64,000 bases of DNA from Chryseobacterium cheonjiense (GTDB taxonomy: Bacteria > Bacteroidota > Bacteroidia > Flavobacteriales > Weeksellaceae). The notes under the pieces were generated by a model. It saw only the letters and a list, made by a program, of their open reading frames with translations, was not told the DNA's origin and made no database searches. The position numbers and the translations under genes are program-made. Of this stretch, positions 34,437-42,899 are shown in pieces (position 1 is the stretch's first letter; every line of letters starts with the position of its first letter). The DNA lies in contig NZ_JABBGF010000001.1 in the NCBI RefSeq assembly GCF_012927265.1, forward strand, positions 494,502 to 558,501, given 5' to 3'.

Positions 34437-35123
34437 ATGACTGCGAAAAAAATGGTGTTTATCATTCTGAAAATTGTAGGGATTATTGTAGGAATTGTTG
34501 TTTTGTATGTGGCATCAGGATATTTGATTCCCTTTATCGAAGTTTCGGAAAAAGAGGATGGGCAAAAGAAAGAGATTCCTATTTATATTTATACCAATGG
34601 CGTGCACACCGATATTGTAATGCCCGTAAAAAATGAGCTTCACGACTGGAGCTCCAAAATTCCTTTTACCAATACAAAATCCGGAAAATCCGATTTTCAA
34701 TATGTAGGTATTGGCTGGGGTGATAAAGGGTTTTATCTTGATACGCCTACCTGGGCCGACCTTAAATTTTCAACTGCTTTCAAAGCTGCTTTCTGGCTCA
34801 GCGAATCTGCCATGCATTGTACTTATTATAAGAAAATGAAGGAAGGAGACGACTGCAAAATGATCATGATCAGCAAAAATCAGTATAAGCATCTGGTACA
34901 ATTTGTAGAAAGTAAATTTGATACAGATGCGAATGGAAACTATATCCTGATTCCCACCAATGCGGTCTACGGAGAAAATGATGCATTTTATGATGCTAAA
35001 GGCAGATACAGCTTCCTTGATACCTGCAATACCTGGGCAAATAATGCACTGAAAGCGGCCGGACAAAAAGCTGCATTGTGGACGCCTACTGACTACGGGA
35101 TATTTCTGCACTATAAAGAATGA
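34437..35123 (+). CDS. DUF2459 (TIGR02117) family membrane-anchored protein
   Basis: 228 residues. One N-terminal membrane helix (residues 8-28) anchors a periplasmic domain with IYIYTNGVHTDIVMPV, YVGIGWGDKGFYLDTPTWADL and DTCNTWANNAL. These are the conserved blocks of TIGR02117/DUF2459. The His and Cys residues in VHTD and DTCNTW suggest an NlpC/P60-like papain fold, which would suit cell-wall work. It overlaps the L,D-transpeptidase gene by 4 nt. Confidence 0.85.
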   Translation: MTAKKMVFIILKIVGIIVGIVVLYVASGYLIPFIEVSEKEDGQKKEIPIYIYTNGVHTDIVMPVKNELHDWSSKIPFTNTKSGKSDFQYVGIGWGDKGFYLDTPTWADLKFSTAFKAAFWLSESAMHCTYYKKMKEGDDCKMIMISKNQYKHLVQFVESKFDTDANGNYILIPTNAVYGENDAFYDAKGRYSFLDTCNTWANNALKAAGQKAALWTPTDYGIFLHYKE

Positions 35124-35776
35124 GAAAGATCTTTTATTTTGGGATTGTATTTTTGTACGCATCTCTTTCCTGCCAGAAAGAACAGCAGCAAAATAGCTCC
35201 GGAACTTCTTTAACTGAACAAAAGACTGTTGCATATAAGGCTGAGGCTGATCTTAAAAAGATAAGTCTAAAAGCCCGTGAAGCTCTGCAATTCTGTAAAA
35301 AGAATCAACTGAATACCGATTTCTGTATTCTGATCGACATGAGTATGCATTCGGGACTGAAAAGGCTTTTTCTTTGGGATTTTAAAAAGGAAAGTATTAC
35401 TGCATCTTATCTTGTAGGCCACGGTTGCGGCAACAATCGCTGGAGCGCTGATGAATCACGCAATAGGCCTCAGTTCAGTAATGAGGATGGCAGCCATCTT
35501 TCTTCTTTAGGGAAATACAGGCTTGAAGGAAGAGGGTACAGTAACTGGGGAATAAATATCAAATATCTAATGCACGGACTGGAAAATACCAACAGTAATG
35601 CTTTGAAAAGAGTTATTGTGTTTCATTCGTGGGAAATGATGGGTGATCAAGAATCTTTTCCGAAAGGATTTCCCGAAGGTTGGGGCTGCCCTACGGTATC
35701 TAATAATGCTATGAAAGAAATCGATCCGCTCTTGCAGCAATCCAAAACTCCTGTCCTGATGTGGATTTATAATTAA
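35120..35776 (+). CDS. Murein L,D-transpeptidase catalytic domain lipoprotein
   Basis: 218 residues. The N-terminus has a lipobox (YASLSC, Cys18). The catalytic domain carries FCILIDMSMHSGLKRLFLWD, VIVFHSWEM (His) and GWGCPTVSN (nucleophile Cys), the YkuD-like active-site pair of the murein L,D-transpeptidase-domain family. It is expected to act on peptidoglycan peptides in the periplasm. It is translationally coupled (ATGA) to the DUF2459 gene, so both likely work on the cell wall. Confidence 0.87.
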   Translation: MRKIFYFGIVFLYASLSCQKEQQQNSSGTSLTEQKTVAYKAEADLKKISLKAREALQFCKKNQLNTDFCILIDMSMHSGLKRLFLWDFKKESITASYLVGHGCGNNRWSADESRNRPQFSNEDGSHLSSLGKYRLEGRGYSNWGINIKYLMHGLENTNSNALKRVIVFHSWEMMGDQESFPKGFPEGWGCPTVSNNAMKEIDPLLQQSKTPVLMWIYN

Positions 35777-35777
35777 T

Positions 35778-36146
35778 ATGAAGAATCATGTGTTTCTCTT
35801 GATTATTGCTTTGTTTCTTACAGGCTGTGGTTCTGGTAAATTTACTGTAAAGAGAAGAATCATAAAAGTTTACGAAAACGACAGCGTTAAAGTCCTCGTT
35901 GCTGACAACAATGATATTATTGAAACTTTCAAAGATGAAAAAGGAAAGAAATGCAAAGAAATCGTTTTAGGCAAAAAATATAAATTCAAAGTATACCCGG
36001 TAAGTGATCTGTTTCAGGGATGTTATTTTGAACCCACTTATTTTCTGGATAATGATACAGTTACCATTAAATATGCCCGATATTTTACTGCTTCTCAATT
36101 CAAAAATTACTGTATTAAAAATAATATATTAAATTTGCAGTATTAG
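35778..36146 (+). CDS. Small lipoprotein of unknown function
   Basis: 122 residues. The lipobox ALFLTGC makes Cys17 the likely lipidation site. The remainder is Lys-rich with a beta-strand pattern (KRRIIKVYENDSVKVLVADN) and two further Cys (KKCKEI, GCYFEP). It begins 1 nt after the transpeptidase stop, so it is third in that operon. No family recognised. Confidence 0.75.
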   Translation: MKNHVFLLIIALFLTGCGSGKFTVKRRIIKVYENDSVKVLVADNNDIIETFKDEKGKKCKEIVLGKKYKFKVYPVSDLFQGCYFEPTYFLDNDTVTIKYARYFTASQFKNYCIKNNILNLQY

Positions 36147-36216
36147 TAATTTATTTTACTTTTTTACTGTGTAATTTAATGTTGTGGTACTTTAATTGTA
36201 TTTGATTGAGAAAAAG

Positions 36217-36675
36217 ATGAAACATACATTATTCCGCGAGCAGCAGCTGCATTGTGACATAAAAACAGCCTGGGAGTTTTTCTCAGCGCCTGGTAATCTT
36301 TCTAAAATTACCCCCAAAGACATGAACTTCGTGGTGCGTACAAAGTTTGAAAATGATGAAATATACGAAGGAATGATCATCGATTATTTCGTTTCACCCA
36401 TTTTGGGCATTAAAATGAAATGGAAAACAGAAATTACTCAGGTAGATTTCAGAAAAAGCTTTACCGATTTTCAGAAGGAAGGACCTTATAAACTCTGGAA
36501 TCATCATCATGAATTTATTGAAAATGAACAAGGCGTCTTAATGAAAGATACGGTTGATTATGAACTTCCTCTAGGATTTCTCGGAGATATTGCGCATGTA
36601 TTGTTTGTAAAAAGCAAACTCGAACATATCTTCGATTATCGTTTCAAAGTACTCGAAAAATACTTCAATCAATAA
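36217..36675 (+). CDS. SRPBCC family protein
   Basis: 152 residues from the ATG at 36217. The START/SRPBCC fold is seen in QQLHCDIKTAWEFFSAPGNL, ITPKDMNFVV, YEGMIIDY, WKTEITQ and VDYELPLG. This cell-division-inhibitor-like group often sits next to photolyase genes, as here (7 nt upstream of the photolyase). The ligand is unknown; it may bind a hydrophobic cofactor or chromophore. Confidence 0.85.
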   Translation: MKHTLFREQQLHCDIKTAWEFFSAPGNLSKITPKDMNFVVRTKFENDEIYEGMIIDYFVSPILGIKMKWKTEITQVDFRKSFTDFQKEGPYKLWNHHHEFIENEQGVLMKDTVDYELPLGFLGDIAHVLFVKSKLEHIFDYRFKVLEKYFNQ

Positions 36676-36682
36676 AATATTT

Positions 36683-37984
36683 ATGACTGAAGTAAAGGAT
36701 AAAGTAAATATATTCTGGTTCCGCAGGGATCTTAGGCTACATGACAATTGCGGTCTTTATCATGCTTTAAAGAAAGAGCATAAGGTGCTTCCTGTTTTTA
36801 TTTTTGATAAAGAGATCTTAGATCAGCTGGAAAACAAATACGATAAAAGAGTAGATTATTTCCACCAGGTTCTGGAAGAAATTCATCACGAACTTGAAAA
36901 GCACAGCAGCGGAATCACTGTTTTCCATGAAAAACCACTCGATGCCTTTAAAATACTTATAAAAGAATATCAGGTTGATACGGTTTTCTGTAATGCAGAT
37001 TATGAGCCTGAAGCAATTAAAAGAGATCAGGAAATAGCAGGTTTTCTCAAAGACCATCAGGTCAGCTTTAAAAGTTACAAGGATCAGGTAATTTTCGAAA
37101 AAGATGAGGTGATGAAAAACGACGGTACGCCGTATACGGTTTATACGCCTTATTCAAAAAAGTGGAAAGAACTCTTTAACAGAACTAACATTGAAAATTT
37201 TGAAACAGATTTTTCTAACTTTCTTTCGTACAGACCTGCTAGTTTTCCTCGTCTTGAAAATCTCGGATTTAAGAAGACCGGTCTGGATTTTAAACATCCT
37301 ACGTTAAATAAATCGATTATTGACGATTACGATAAATACAGGGATTTTCCGGGAATGGAACATACGACTCATTTAGGTGTAGCCCTGCGCTTCGGAACCA
37401 TATCGGTGCGCAGTTGCGTTCAGTTTGCCGTGAAACACAATGAAACCTGGCTGAACGAGCTGATCTGGAGAGAATTCTTCATGCAGATCCTGTATCATTT
37501 CCCGAAAGTCGTCAATCATTCTTTCAAAGAGAAATATGAAGCCATACAGTGGCGAAACAACGAAAAAGAATTTGATCTCTGGTGCAAAGGGAAAACCGGA
37601 TATCCCATGGTTGATGCAGGAATGCGTCAATTGAATGAGACCGGTTTCATGCACAATAGGGTAAGAATGGTGGTGGCAAGTTTCCTGACTAAACATTTAT
37701 TAATCGATTGGAGATGGGGTGAAGCGTACTTCGCAGAAAAGCTGCTGGATTATGAGCTGTCTTCCAACAATGGCAACTGGCAGTGGGCTGCGGGCTGTGG
37801 ATGCGATGCAGCTCCATATTTCAGGGTCTTTAATCCGTCTGAGCAGGCGAAAAAATTCGACAAAGATCAGAAATATATTAGAAAATGGCTTACTGAAGAT
37901 GAAATCAACGCAGAGGAAATTGTAGAACATACTTTCGCCAGGAAAAGAGCACTCGAAGTTTACGGAAAAGCGGTAAAAAATTAA
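36683..37984 (+). CDS. Cryptochrome/DNA photolyase family protein
   Basis: 433 residues. The N-terminal photolyase domain (NIFWFRRDLRLHDNCGLYHA) is followed by the FAD-binding domain with WLNELIWREFFMQIL, RMRQLNETGFMHNR-like region and NNGNWQWAAGCGCDAAPYFR. The GCGCDAAPYFRVFNP loop is intact. It is expected to repair cyclobutane pyrimidine dimers by blue light, or to act as a cryptochrome; the class-I CPD photolyase identity is likely but not proven. Co-transcribed with the SRPBCC gene. Confidence 0.93.
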   Translation: MTEVKDKVNIFWFRRDLRLHDNCGLYHALKKEHKVLPVFIFDKEILDQLENKYDKRVDYFHQVLEEIHHELEKHSSGITVFHEKPLDAFKILIKEYQVDTVFCNADYEPEAIKRDQEIAGFLKDHQVSFKSYKDQVIFEKDEVMKNDGTPYTVYTPYSKKWKELFNRTNIENFETDFSNFLSYRPASFPRLENLGFKKTGLDFKHPTLNKSIIDDYDKYRDFPGMEHTTHLGVALRFGTISVRSCVQFAVKHNETWLNELIWREFFMQILYHFPKVVNHSFKEKYEAIQWRNNEKEFDLWCKGKTGYPMVDAGMRQLNETGFMHNRVRMVVASFLTKHLLIDWRWGEAYFAEKLLDYELSSNNGNWQWAAGCGCDAAPYFRVFNPSEQAKKFDKDQKYIRKWLTEDEINAEEIVEHTFARKRALEVYGKAVKN

Positions 37985-38172
37985 GAGCTTGTTTTAAATT
38001 TTATTTAATACATTTCTGATAGCTTTTTCTTAATTTCGAAATTAAAAAACTTTGTCTATTCTTAAGTTAACAGTAATAATTTTAGTACGTTGAGCTTAAA
38101 AGACTTAATTCCTTAATGTTTAAAAATTAAAATTTAAAAAGGCTCTAAATTCTTTTTAAGTTTTAATAATAT

Positions 38173-38664
38173 TTATGGACGTAAACCAAGTTTTTTCAAC
38201 GCATTCGCATTTAAAAATATTTCATCAAATGACGTCAGAGCTTCCACATTGCTGAAGCTCTGAAATGTTTTATTATTTTTATTGAATGAAAGCTCAATGG
38301 AAGGATTGTATGTTGCGGTAATACGTACTACTGAATAACCGTTATACGCAATTGTAAATCCTTCGAAAAGGCATTTATCTTCTGCCTTTCGGTATATTTT
38401 ATATTCTTCGAATGCCGTGCCGTCAGTTTTAGTTCCTTTCTTGTTGTGTTCAAGGGATTTCCATGAAGAATAGTTTTTAGGCTCTTTAAGGATGCTTCCT
38501 TTGCCATCTACCGGCACAAACATGCCCAACCTCAAAGGCTTTTTAAGAAAAGTTGCATAATTATTCATCAGTTTCAGGGTCTGAAGATCTGCATATCCTT
38601 CATGGGAATAATATTCTATAACAAAATCTGTCATAGGAATTAATTTATGAGAACTGACTGGCAT
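38173..38664 (-). CDS. Hypothetical protein
   Basis: About 163 residues from the ATG at 38664; an ATG at 38634 is equally possible. TAATTTTG at 38687-38680 on the minus strand is a good -7 box just upstream and favours these starts over an upstream TTG at 38685. The protein is soluble, with charged helices and strands (MFVPVDGKGSILKEPKNY, FAYNGY-like FTIAYNGYSVVRITATY). No motif recognised, no neighbours in operon. Confidence 0.6.
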   Translation of the reverse strand: MPVSSHKLIPMTDFVIEYYSHEGYADLQTLKLMNNYATFLKKPLRLGMFVPVDGKGSILKEPKNYSSWKSLEHNKKGTKTDGTAFEEYKIYRKAEDKCLFEGFTIAYNGYSVVRITATYNPSIELSFNKNNKTFQSFSNVEALTSFDEIFLNANALKKLGLRP

Positions 38665-38772
38665 ATGTAAAGTTTCTTGCGGCAAAATTAAAATATTATA
38701 GTTGAAAAAACGAAGATAAATAAATTGCTAAAAACAGGAAAACTATTTTATCCCACAATAGAAAAAAACAAA

Positions 38773-38794
38773 CCTCCTACATTTCTGCAGGAGG
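38773..38794 (-). terminator. Terminator downstream of the cold-shock gene at 38960
   Basis: cctcct / aggagg stem, preceded on the plus strand by an A-run, giving UUUGUUUUUUU on the minus-strand RNA. It lies about 165 nt past the csp stop. A similar 'catcagcctc...ggagg' terminator follows the second csp gene at 59101. Confidence 0.55.
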
Positions 38795-38959
38795 CTGATG
38801 ACATATATAAATAAGATTAAATCAATTCAATAATGTCGTTTCAGGTAATATATTCAGGATGAGAAAAATCGATAAAATCGGATATTATCTAGATTTGGCT
38901 AACTGAGAAAGTTCGTCAATACCTTTTTATCTCAACTGTCAATACCTTGACATTCGGCA

Positions 38960-39154
38960 TTACGCCAACTTTACGTTCACTGCGTTTAAGCCTTTCTGGC
39001 CTTGCTGAACTTCAAAAACTACTCTGTCATTTTCCTGGATAGATCTTGAAATTAATCCGGATGAATGTACGAAAACATCTCTGCTTCCGTCTGCAGGAGT
39101 GATAAATCCGAAGCCTTTTGCTTCATTGAAAAATTTTACTGTGCCTTCTTGCAT
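38960..39154 (-). CDS. Cold-shock protein (CspA family), copy 1
   Basis: 64 residues, one cold-shock OB-fold domain. The RNA-binding motifs KGFGFI (RNP1; residues 13-18) and DVFVHSSGL (RNP2 region) are intact. It is an RNA chaperone that melts secondary structure in the cold. It shares most residues with the second copy at 58869. The transcript seems to start near 39298, giving a 5' leader of about 145 nt, as is usual for cold-shock genes. Confidence 0.95.
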   Translation of the reverse strand: MQEGTVKFFNEAKGFGFITPADGSRDVFVHSSGLISRSIQENDRVVFEVQQGQKGLNAVNVKLA

Positions 39155-39274
39155 TGTAAATGGTATTAAAAAATTATTGGTAAGTCAAAAGCCTTGTGCT
39201 CTGACTTGATTGTTAAAACTAAATGGTGGCTGAAAAAGTAAACTGAAAGAAAATATTATCTATGCTCTACAGAA

Positions 39275-39294
39275 TAGCAAAGGCAGAAACCTGT
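39275..39294 (-). promoter_or_regulatory. Conserved cold-shock leader element, copy 1
   Basis: Minus strand ACAGGTTTCTGCCTTTGCTA, just after the predicted start of the csp copy 1 transcript (TATATTTG -7 box at 39311-39304). It matches the element at 57395-57414 before the DEAD-box gene at 18 of 20 positions. Confidence 0.5.
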
Positions 39295-39395
39295 TTTGTT
39301 CTGCAAATATACAAAAAATATATATACTACAGTTAATTTAAATGATTGATTATCAAAAATATATTTTTATATTATAAAACTGATACAATTCTCAA

Positions 39396-40457
39396 TTAAA
39401 ATTTATAAACAAGCGCATTGATATTCATACCCGCTCCTACGGATGCAAAAAGCACAACATCACCCTTTTCTATCGTGTGGGATTCCAGTTCATCCTTCAG
39501 GATCATAGTAAGCAGAGAAGGGATCGTTGCAACGCTGCTGTTACCCAGTTTGCTGATTACCATTGGCATAATTCCCGGAGGCGCGCTCATCCCGTAGAGT
39601 TGGTAAAATCTTTCCACAATCGCTTCATCCATTTTCTCATTAGCCTGATGAATAATAATTTTACTCAGATCATTGATTGAATATCCGCTGCTGTCAAGGC
39701 ACTTTTGCATCGCAGTCGGCACATTGGAAAGCGCAAATTCATAGATTTTCCTTCCGTCCATTTTGATATATTTCGTATCCGGACAGCGCTCATTATTATA
39801 TGATTTCCCGAAATACAGAAAATCTTTTTCGTTCAGCGTATGAGAAGCCGACAAATGGGACCTGATTCCGGAATCATCCGCATCATTGGCATCAAGAATG
39901 ACTGCTCCCGCTCCGTCTGCATAGATCATGCTGTCTCTGTCATGAATATCAACTACCCTGGAAAGCGTTTCAGCGCCTATTACAAGACACCTTTTAGCAA
40001 TTCCCGAACGGATGAAGGCATTCGCCTGGATTATCCCTTCAATCCACCCCGGACATCCGAAAAGAACATCATATGCCACGCAGAAATTATTCTTTATCCG
40101 TAAAGAATGTTTTACGCGGGAAGCAAGGCTCGGAACCGTATCAGACTGAATGGTGCCAAAACGCACATCGCCAAAATTGTGGGCAAAAATAATATAGTCT
40201 AGAGTCTCAGGATCAATACCCGAATCTTCTATTGCAGATTGTGCCGCAATAAGACCCAGATCAGAAGCTACCTGCGTGCTGCCGGCATATCTTCTCTCTT
40301 CAATGCCTGTGATTTTTTGTAACTTTTTTGTAATAGATTCATTACTGTCTTTCAATAAGATGCCCTCCTCATCTAGAAATACATGATTACCGAAAAATAA
40401 ATTGCTGATGGTTTCTGAGGGTATGTAATTCCCTACACCGATGATTTTGCTTGTCAT
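39396..40457 (-). CDS. 3-oxoacyl-ACP synthase III family protein
   Basis: 353 residues, thiolase fold. The catalytic triad is visible: Cys135 in VLFGCPGW, His270 in IIHQANEK, Asn306 in LGNSSVATIP. It condenses acyl-CoA with malonyl-ACP to start fatty-acid or related chains. It stands alone, away from other fatty-acid genes, so it may be an accessory KAS III rather than the main FabH. Start ATG at 40457. Confidence 0.92.
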   Translation of the reverse strand: MTSKIIGVGNYIPSETISNLFFGNHVFLDEEGILLKDSNESITKKLQKITGIEERRYAGSTQVASDLGLIAAQSAIEDSGIDPETLDYIIFAHNFGDVRFGTIQSDTVPSLASRVKHSLRIKNNFCVAYDVLFGCPGWIEGIIQANAFIRSGIAKRCLVIGAETLSRVVDIHDRDSMIYADGAGAVILDANDADDSGIRSHLSASHTLNEKDFLYFGKSYNNERCPDTKYIKMDGRKIYEFALSNVPTAMQKCLDSSGYSINDLSKIIIHQANEKMDEAIVERFYQLYGMSAPPGIMPMVISKLGNSSVATIPSLLTMILKDELESHTIEKGDVVLFASVGAGMNINALVYKF

Positions 40458-40862
40458 ACCAAAAAAAAGATTCTAATCCTTAACTAAAATAAAATAACTG
40501 AAATAACTGTTCACTCCGAAATTCATAAACTTATGATAATACATGAAGTTTACAGCGTAGCCGGCGAACATTCGCCTGAATACCGGAATCCTGATTACAA
40601 ATCTTCTGATATATTTGTTGAATCCTGATCATTAAAACAATAGATATACAAAAATGTAATACATAATTATAAAAAATTGTAGTTTTTTTCTATATCACGA
40701 TAAAGGTAGTTCATTAAAAATGAAAACTACTATAAATGCTCTTAATTTACTAAAATTTAACATTCATAGAATAATAATTTTCACAATTAGAAAACTTTGA
40801 CAGGTAAATAAGCCGGTGGGGAAGATGCAACCAGCTTTACATTTTGCATTCGCTACATTATT
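40458..40862. other. 405-bp intergenic region
   Basis: AT-rich. It contains a short palindrome ggcgaa-ca-ttcgcc at 40563-40576, and a hairpin gtagttcatt / aatg-aactac at 40706-40730. There is an aagctggt-like hairpin near 40811-40838, possibly the terminator of the XRE gene. No coding sequence recognised. Confidence 0.45.
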
Positions 40863-41162
40863 TTAAAGCTCCTTCTCAAGGATTTCCACAATTCTGTCAA
40901 TCACATCCTGCTTCTTCGACTTCTTATTATATGCAGACTTCGGTTCAGAAACGATGCTCGGCTGATTTTTATTGAACAGCGCATACAGATCCAGCTCAGG
41001 ATGTTTTTCAATATACCAAACCAGAAAATTAAGAGGCATTGCATTTTTTCCCGAAAAATAAAGCTGAATCGACTGAGGTGTTACGCCATAAGCGTCTGCG
41101 ATTTCCTTCATGGTTTCACCTTTACTCTTGCTGTATTCGCGGATCTTTTCGTAAATTTTCAT
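40863..41162 (-). CDS. XRE-family helix-turn-helix regulator
   Basis: 99 residues. The N-terminal lambda-repressor-like HTH (residues 16-60) reads KEIADAYGVTPQSIQLYFSG. The tail is basic then acidic with a KKSKKQDV segment and a C-terminal helix. It is transcribed away from the small gene at 41322, so one intergenic region may serve both. The target is not known. No toxin gene is apparent beside it. Confidence 0.85.
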   Translation of the reverse strand: MKIYEKIREYSKSKGETMKEIADAYGVTPQSIQLYFSGKNAMPLNFLVWYIEKHPELDLYALFNKNQPSIVSEPKSAYNKKSKKQDVIDRIVEILEKEL

Positions 41163-41321
41163 ATTGAGTTTTTTTCTTTAATAAAACAAAACAATAAAAT
41201 ATTGTTAAAAATTCAATAATTTGTTGTTTTTTAATATATAATTGTATATTTGCTTTTAAAATGTCTATCCCGACAGACACAAAACTACGAAAAAAGGTTA
41301 AACAAAATTTTATTCATTTCT

Positions 41322-41552
41322 ATGAGCACATTGATGAATCTCTCTCATCAGGAGAAAACCGGCGAAAAGCTCGATTTTATTGAGCAATGGCTACCAGCAC
41401 GCTATACCACATCAGTCAATATCATTCTGAAAGAAGAACCGAAAGATCCCGCATATATAAGAAAAGTAAGAAAGAAAAAAGTAAATGATAACAAAGTTAT
41501 CGACGCACTTTACAAAGTATCCCTTATCAATAAGCTTCAGACTGAGAACTAA
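41322..41552 (+). CDS. Small basic protein of unknown function
   Basis: 76 residues from the ATG at 41322 (MSTLMNLSHQEKTGEKLDF); an upstream in-frame start at 41250 is less likely. It is rich in Lys and acidic residues, with a helical pattern (FIEQWLPARYTTSVNIILKE, then IRKVRKKKVNDNKV). It faces the XRE gene divergently. It could be a small DNA-binding or partner protein; no family recognised. Confidence 0.6.
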   Translation: MSTLMNLSHQEKTGEKLDFIEQWLPARYTTSVNIILKEEPKDPAYIRKVRKKKVNDNKVIDALYKVSLINKLQTEN

Positions 41553-41625
41553 TTGATCACAACCATTATCCTATTGAAAAAAATATTATATTTATCACGA
41601 ACACATAAAAACTAACACAATAACT

Positions 41626-41829
41626 ATGGAAAAAAACGAAACCGTAATTACCGAATGCTTTAAATGTGGAACCCGCTACGAAAACCATTTCAGTGCATCT
41701 CCCTGCTGCAAATCCATTGTGATAAAAGTAGACAAAAACGGTACCCGAACAACCATCACTTTTCTCAGTACACTCTCCAAATCGCATTCTCAATCTGAAG
41801 AAAAGGAAGCTATGGTAAATGCAGTATAA
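41626..41829 (+). CDS. Small Cys-rich protein, zinc-ribbon-like
   Basis: 67 residues. CFKCGTRY and SPCCKS give a CxxC...CC arrangement typical of a small zinc ribbon. The rest is Thr/Ser- and Lys-rich. It is followed by the REP-like palindrome at 41840. The role is unknown; it may be a metal-binding accessory to the adjacent redox operon or simply an orphan. Confidence 0.6.
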   Translation: MEKNETVITECFKCGTRYENHFSASPCCKSIVIKVDKNGTRTTITFLSTLSKSHSQSEEKEAMVNAV

Positions 41830-41839
41830 TCCTGCAAAT

Positions 41840-41865
41840 CCCGCAGATTCCTTGGAATCTGCGGG
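41840..41865. repeat. REP-like perfect palindrome
   Basis: cccgcagattcc-tt-ggaatctgcggg, a perfect 12-bp inverted repeat 10 nt past the small gene. It lacks a T-run, so it is more likely an intergenic repeat than a terminator. It shares 'aatctgcggg' with the repeat-like region at 3856-3865. Confidence 0.65.
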
Positions 41866-41974
41866 AATCTAAACACCCTTCGGAGCCTTCCGGTATAGAA
41901 AATACAGCCGTATAAAAGCAACTTAAAAAAAAATTAAAATGTTAATTTAAAGTCATTCTAAACGAAACATTTTA

Positions 41975-41982
41975 TAAATTTG
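41975..41982 (+). promoter_or_regulatory. -7 element immediately before the redox operon
   Basis: TAAATTTG matches TAnnTTTG and ends only 1-4 nt before the GTG start(s) at 41984/41987, implying a leaderless transcript. Confidence 0.55.
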
Positions 41983-41983
41983 A

Positions 41984-42376
41984 GTGGTGAAAAAGTTGAT
42001 TTCCATACTGTTCCTCTCATTATATTTGGTTTCTACAACTGAGTTGTATCAGCTTTTGAAAATCCCGACTTTAATAGAACACTACTGTGAGCATAAAAAG
42101 CTCAATCCGGAAATGCCGTTCAGCGCATTCCTGAAAACCCATTACAACCATCCGGTGAAAGACGGAGATGACGGCAAAGACCAGAAGCTGCCTTTCATCA
42201 TTCATTCCACACCGCTGGCTTTGGTATTTACCGTAATCAATCCGGGATTCAGCTTTGAACCCAGGAATTCTACCCTACAGCAGTTAACGTTAAATAAAAT
42301 ACAGGCAAAGGACGAAGACTTCCGCTACAAAGGATTTGCGGGCTCCGTATGGGAACCTCCAAAGTATTTTTTATAA
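41984..42376 (+). CDS. Small exported protein, first gene of the redox operon
   Basis: 130 residues from a GTG start (GTG GTG at 41984/41987). A signal-type N-terminus (KKLISILFLSLYLVST) is followed by TTELYQLLKIPTLIEHY, a middle block with HYNHP...KD...DQKLPF, and a C-terminal EPPKYF. A paralogue at 52540-52902 shares this whole pattern and also begins an operon of metal or redox genes. The His-rich middle is a plausible metal site. No function is known. Confidence 0.7.
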   Translation: MVKKLISILFLSLYLVSTTELYQLLKIPTLIEHYCEHKKLNPEMPFSAFLKTHYNHPVKDGDDGKDQKLPFIIHSTPLALVFTVINPGFSFEPRNSTLQQLTLNKIQAKDEDFRYKGFAGSVWEPPKYFL

Positions 42377-42445
42377 TTCCGTTTAAAATTTGATTTAATC
42401 TAAATCAAACCCATCGTCAATTCTAAATTATTATAACATTAAATA

Positions 42446-42889
42446 ATGAAAACATTATTATCAGCCATTTTAATGGTTGTATTTTCCGTTGGTTTCCATG
42501 CGCAGAGCAGACTGGAAACCGCCAAAAAAACAGCAGCAGAAAACAAAGAACTTATTCTGCTTAACTTTTCAGGCTCAGACTGGTGTATTCCGTGTATCAA
42601 ACTGCATAAAAATATCATTGAAACCGAAGACTTTAAAAAGCTTGAAGCTGAAAACGTCATTCTTTACATCAATGCAGATTTTCCCAGAAACAAAAAGAAT
42701 CAGCTTTCTGCCGAACTGAAAAAAGAAAATGCGGCGCTGGCGGATCAGTATAACCCGAAAGGGCTTTTTCCCTATACAATTCTGTTAAATGCAGAAGGAA
42801 AAATTCTGAAAAGCTGGGAAGGACTGCCCTCTGAAAATGCATTGGCCTTCAGTAAAGAAATCCGTTCGGTAAAAGAAAATCAAAAATAA
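42446..42889 (+). CDS. Periplasmic thioredoxin-family protein
   Basis: 147 residues. The signal peptide ends FHAQ. The active-site motif SDWCIPC puts the redox cysteines at 47 and 50. NADFPRN and GLFPYTILL (the cis-Pro region) fit the thioredoxin fold. It probably reduces or maintains disulfides of the neighbouring exported proteins, such as the DUF4266 lipoprotein with its Cys-rich tail. It lies between the small exported-protein gene and apbE. Confidence 0.9.
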   Translation: MKTLLSAILMVVFSVGFHAQSRLETAKKTAAENKELILLNFSGSDWCIPCIKLHKNIIETEDFKKLEAENVILYINADFPRNKKNQLSAELKKENAALADQYNPKGLFPYTILLNAEGKILKSWEGLPSENALAFSKEIRSVKENQK

Positions 42890-42899
42890 ATTGACGCGT

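Noticed and set aside
40863..41552. Toxin-antitoxin pair involving the XRE regulator
   Set aside because: The genes are divergent, not in tandem, and the 76-residue protein has no toxin motif, so this call is not supported.
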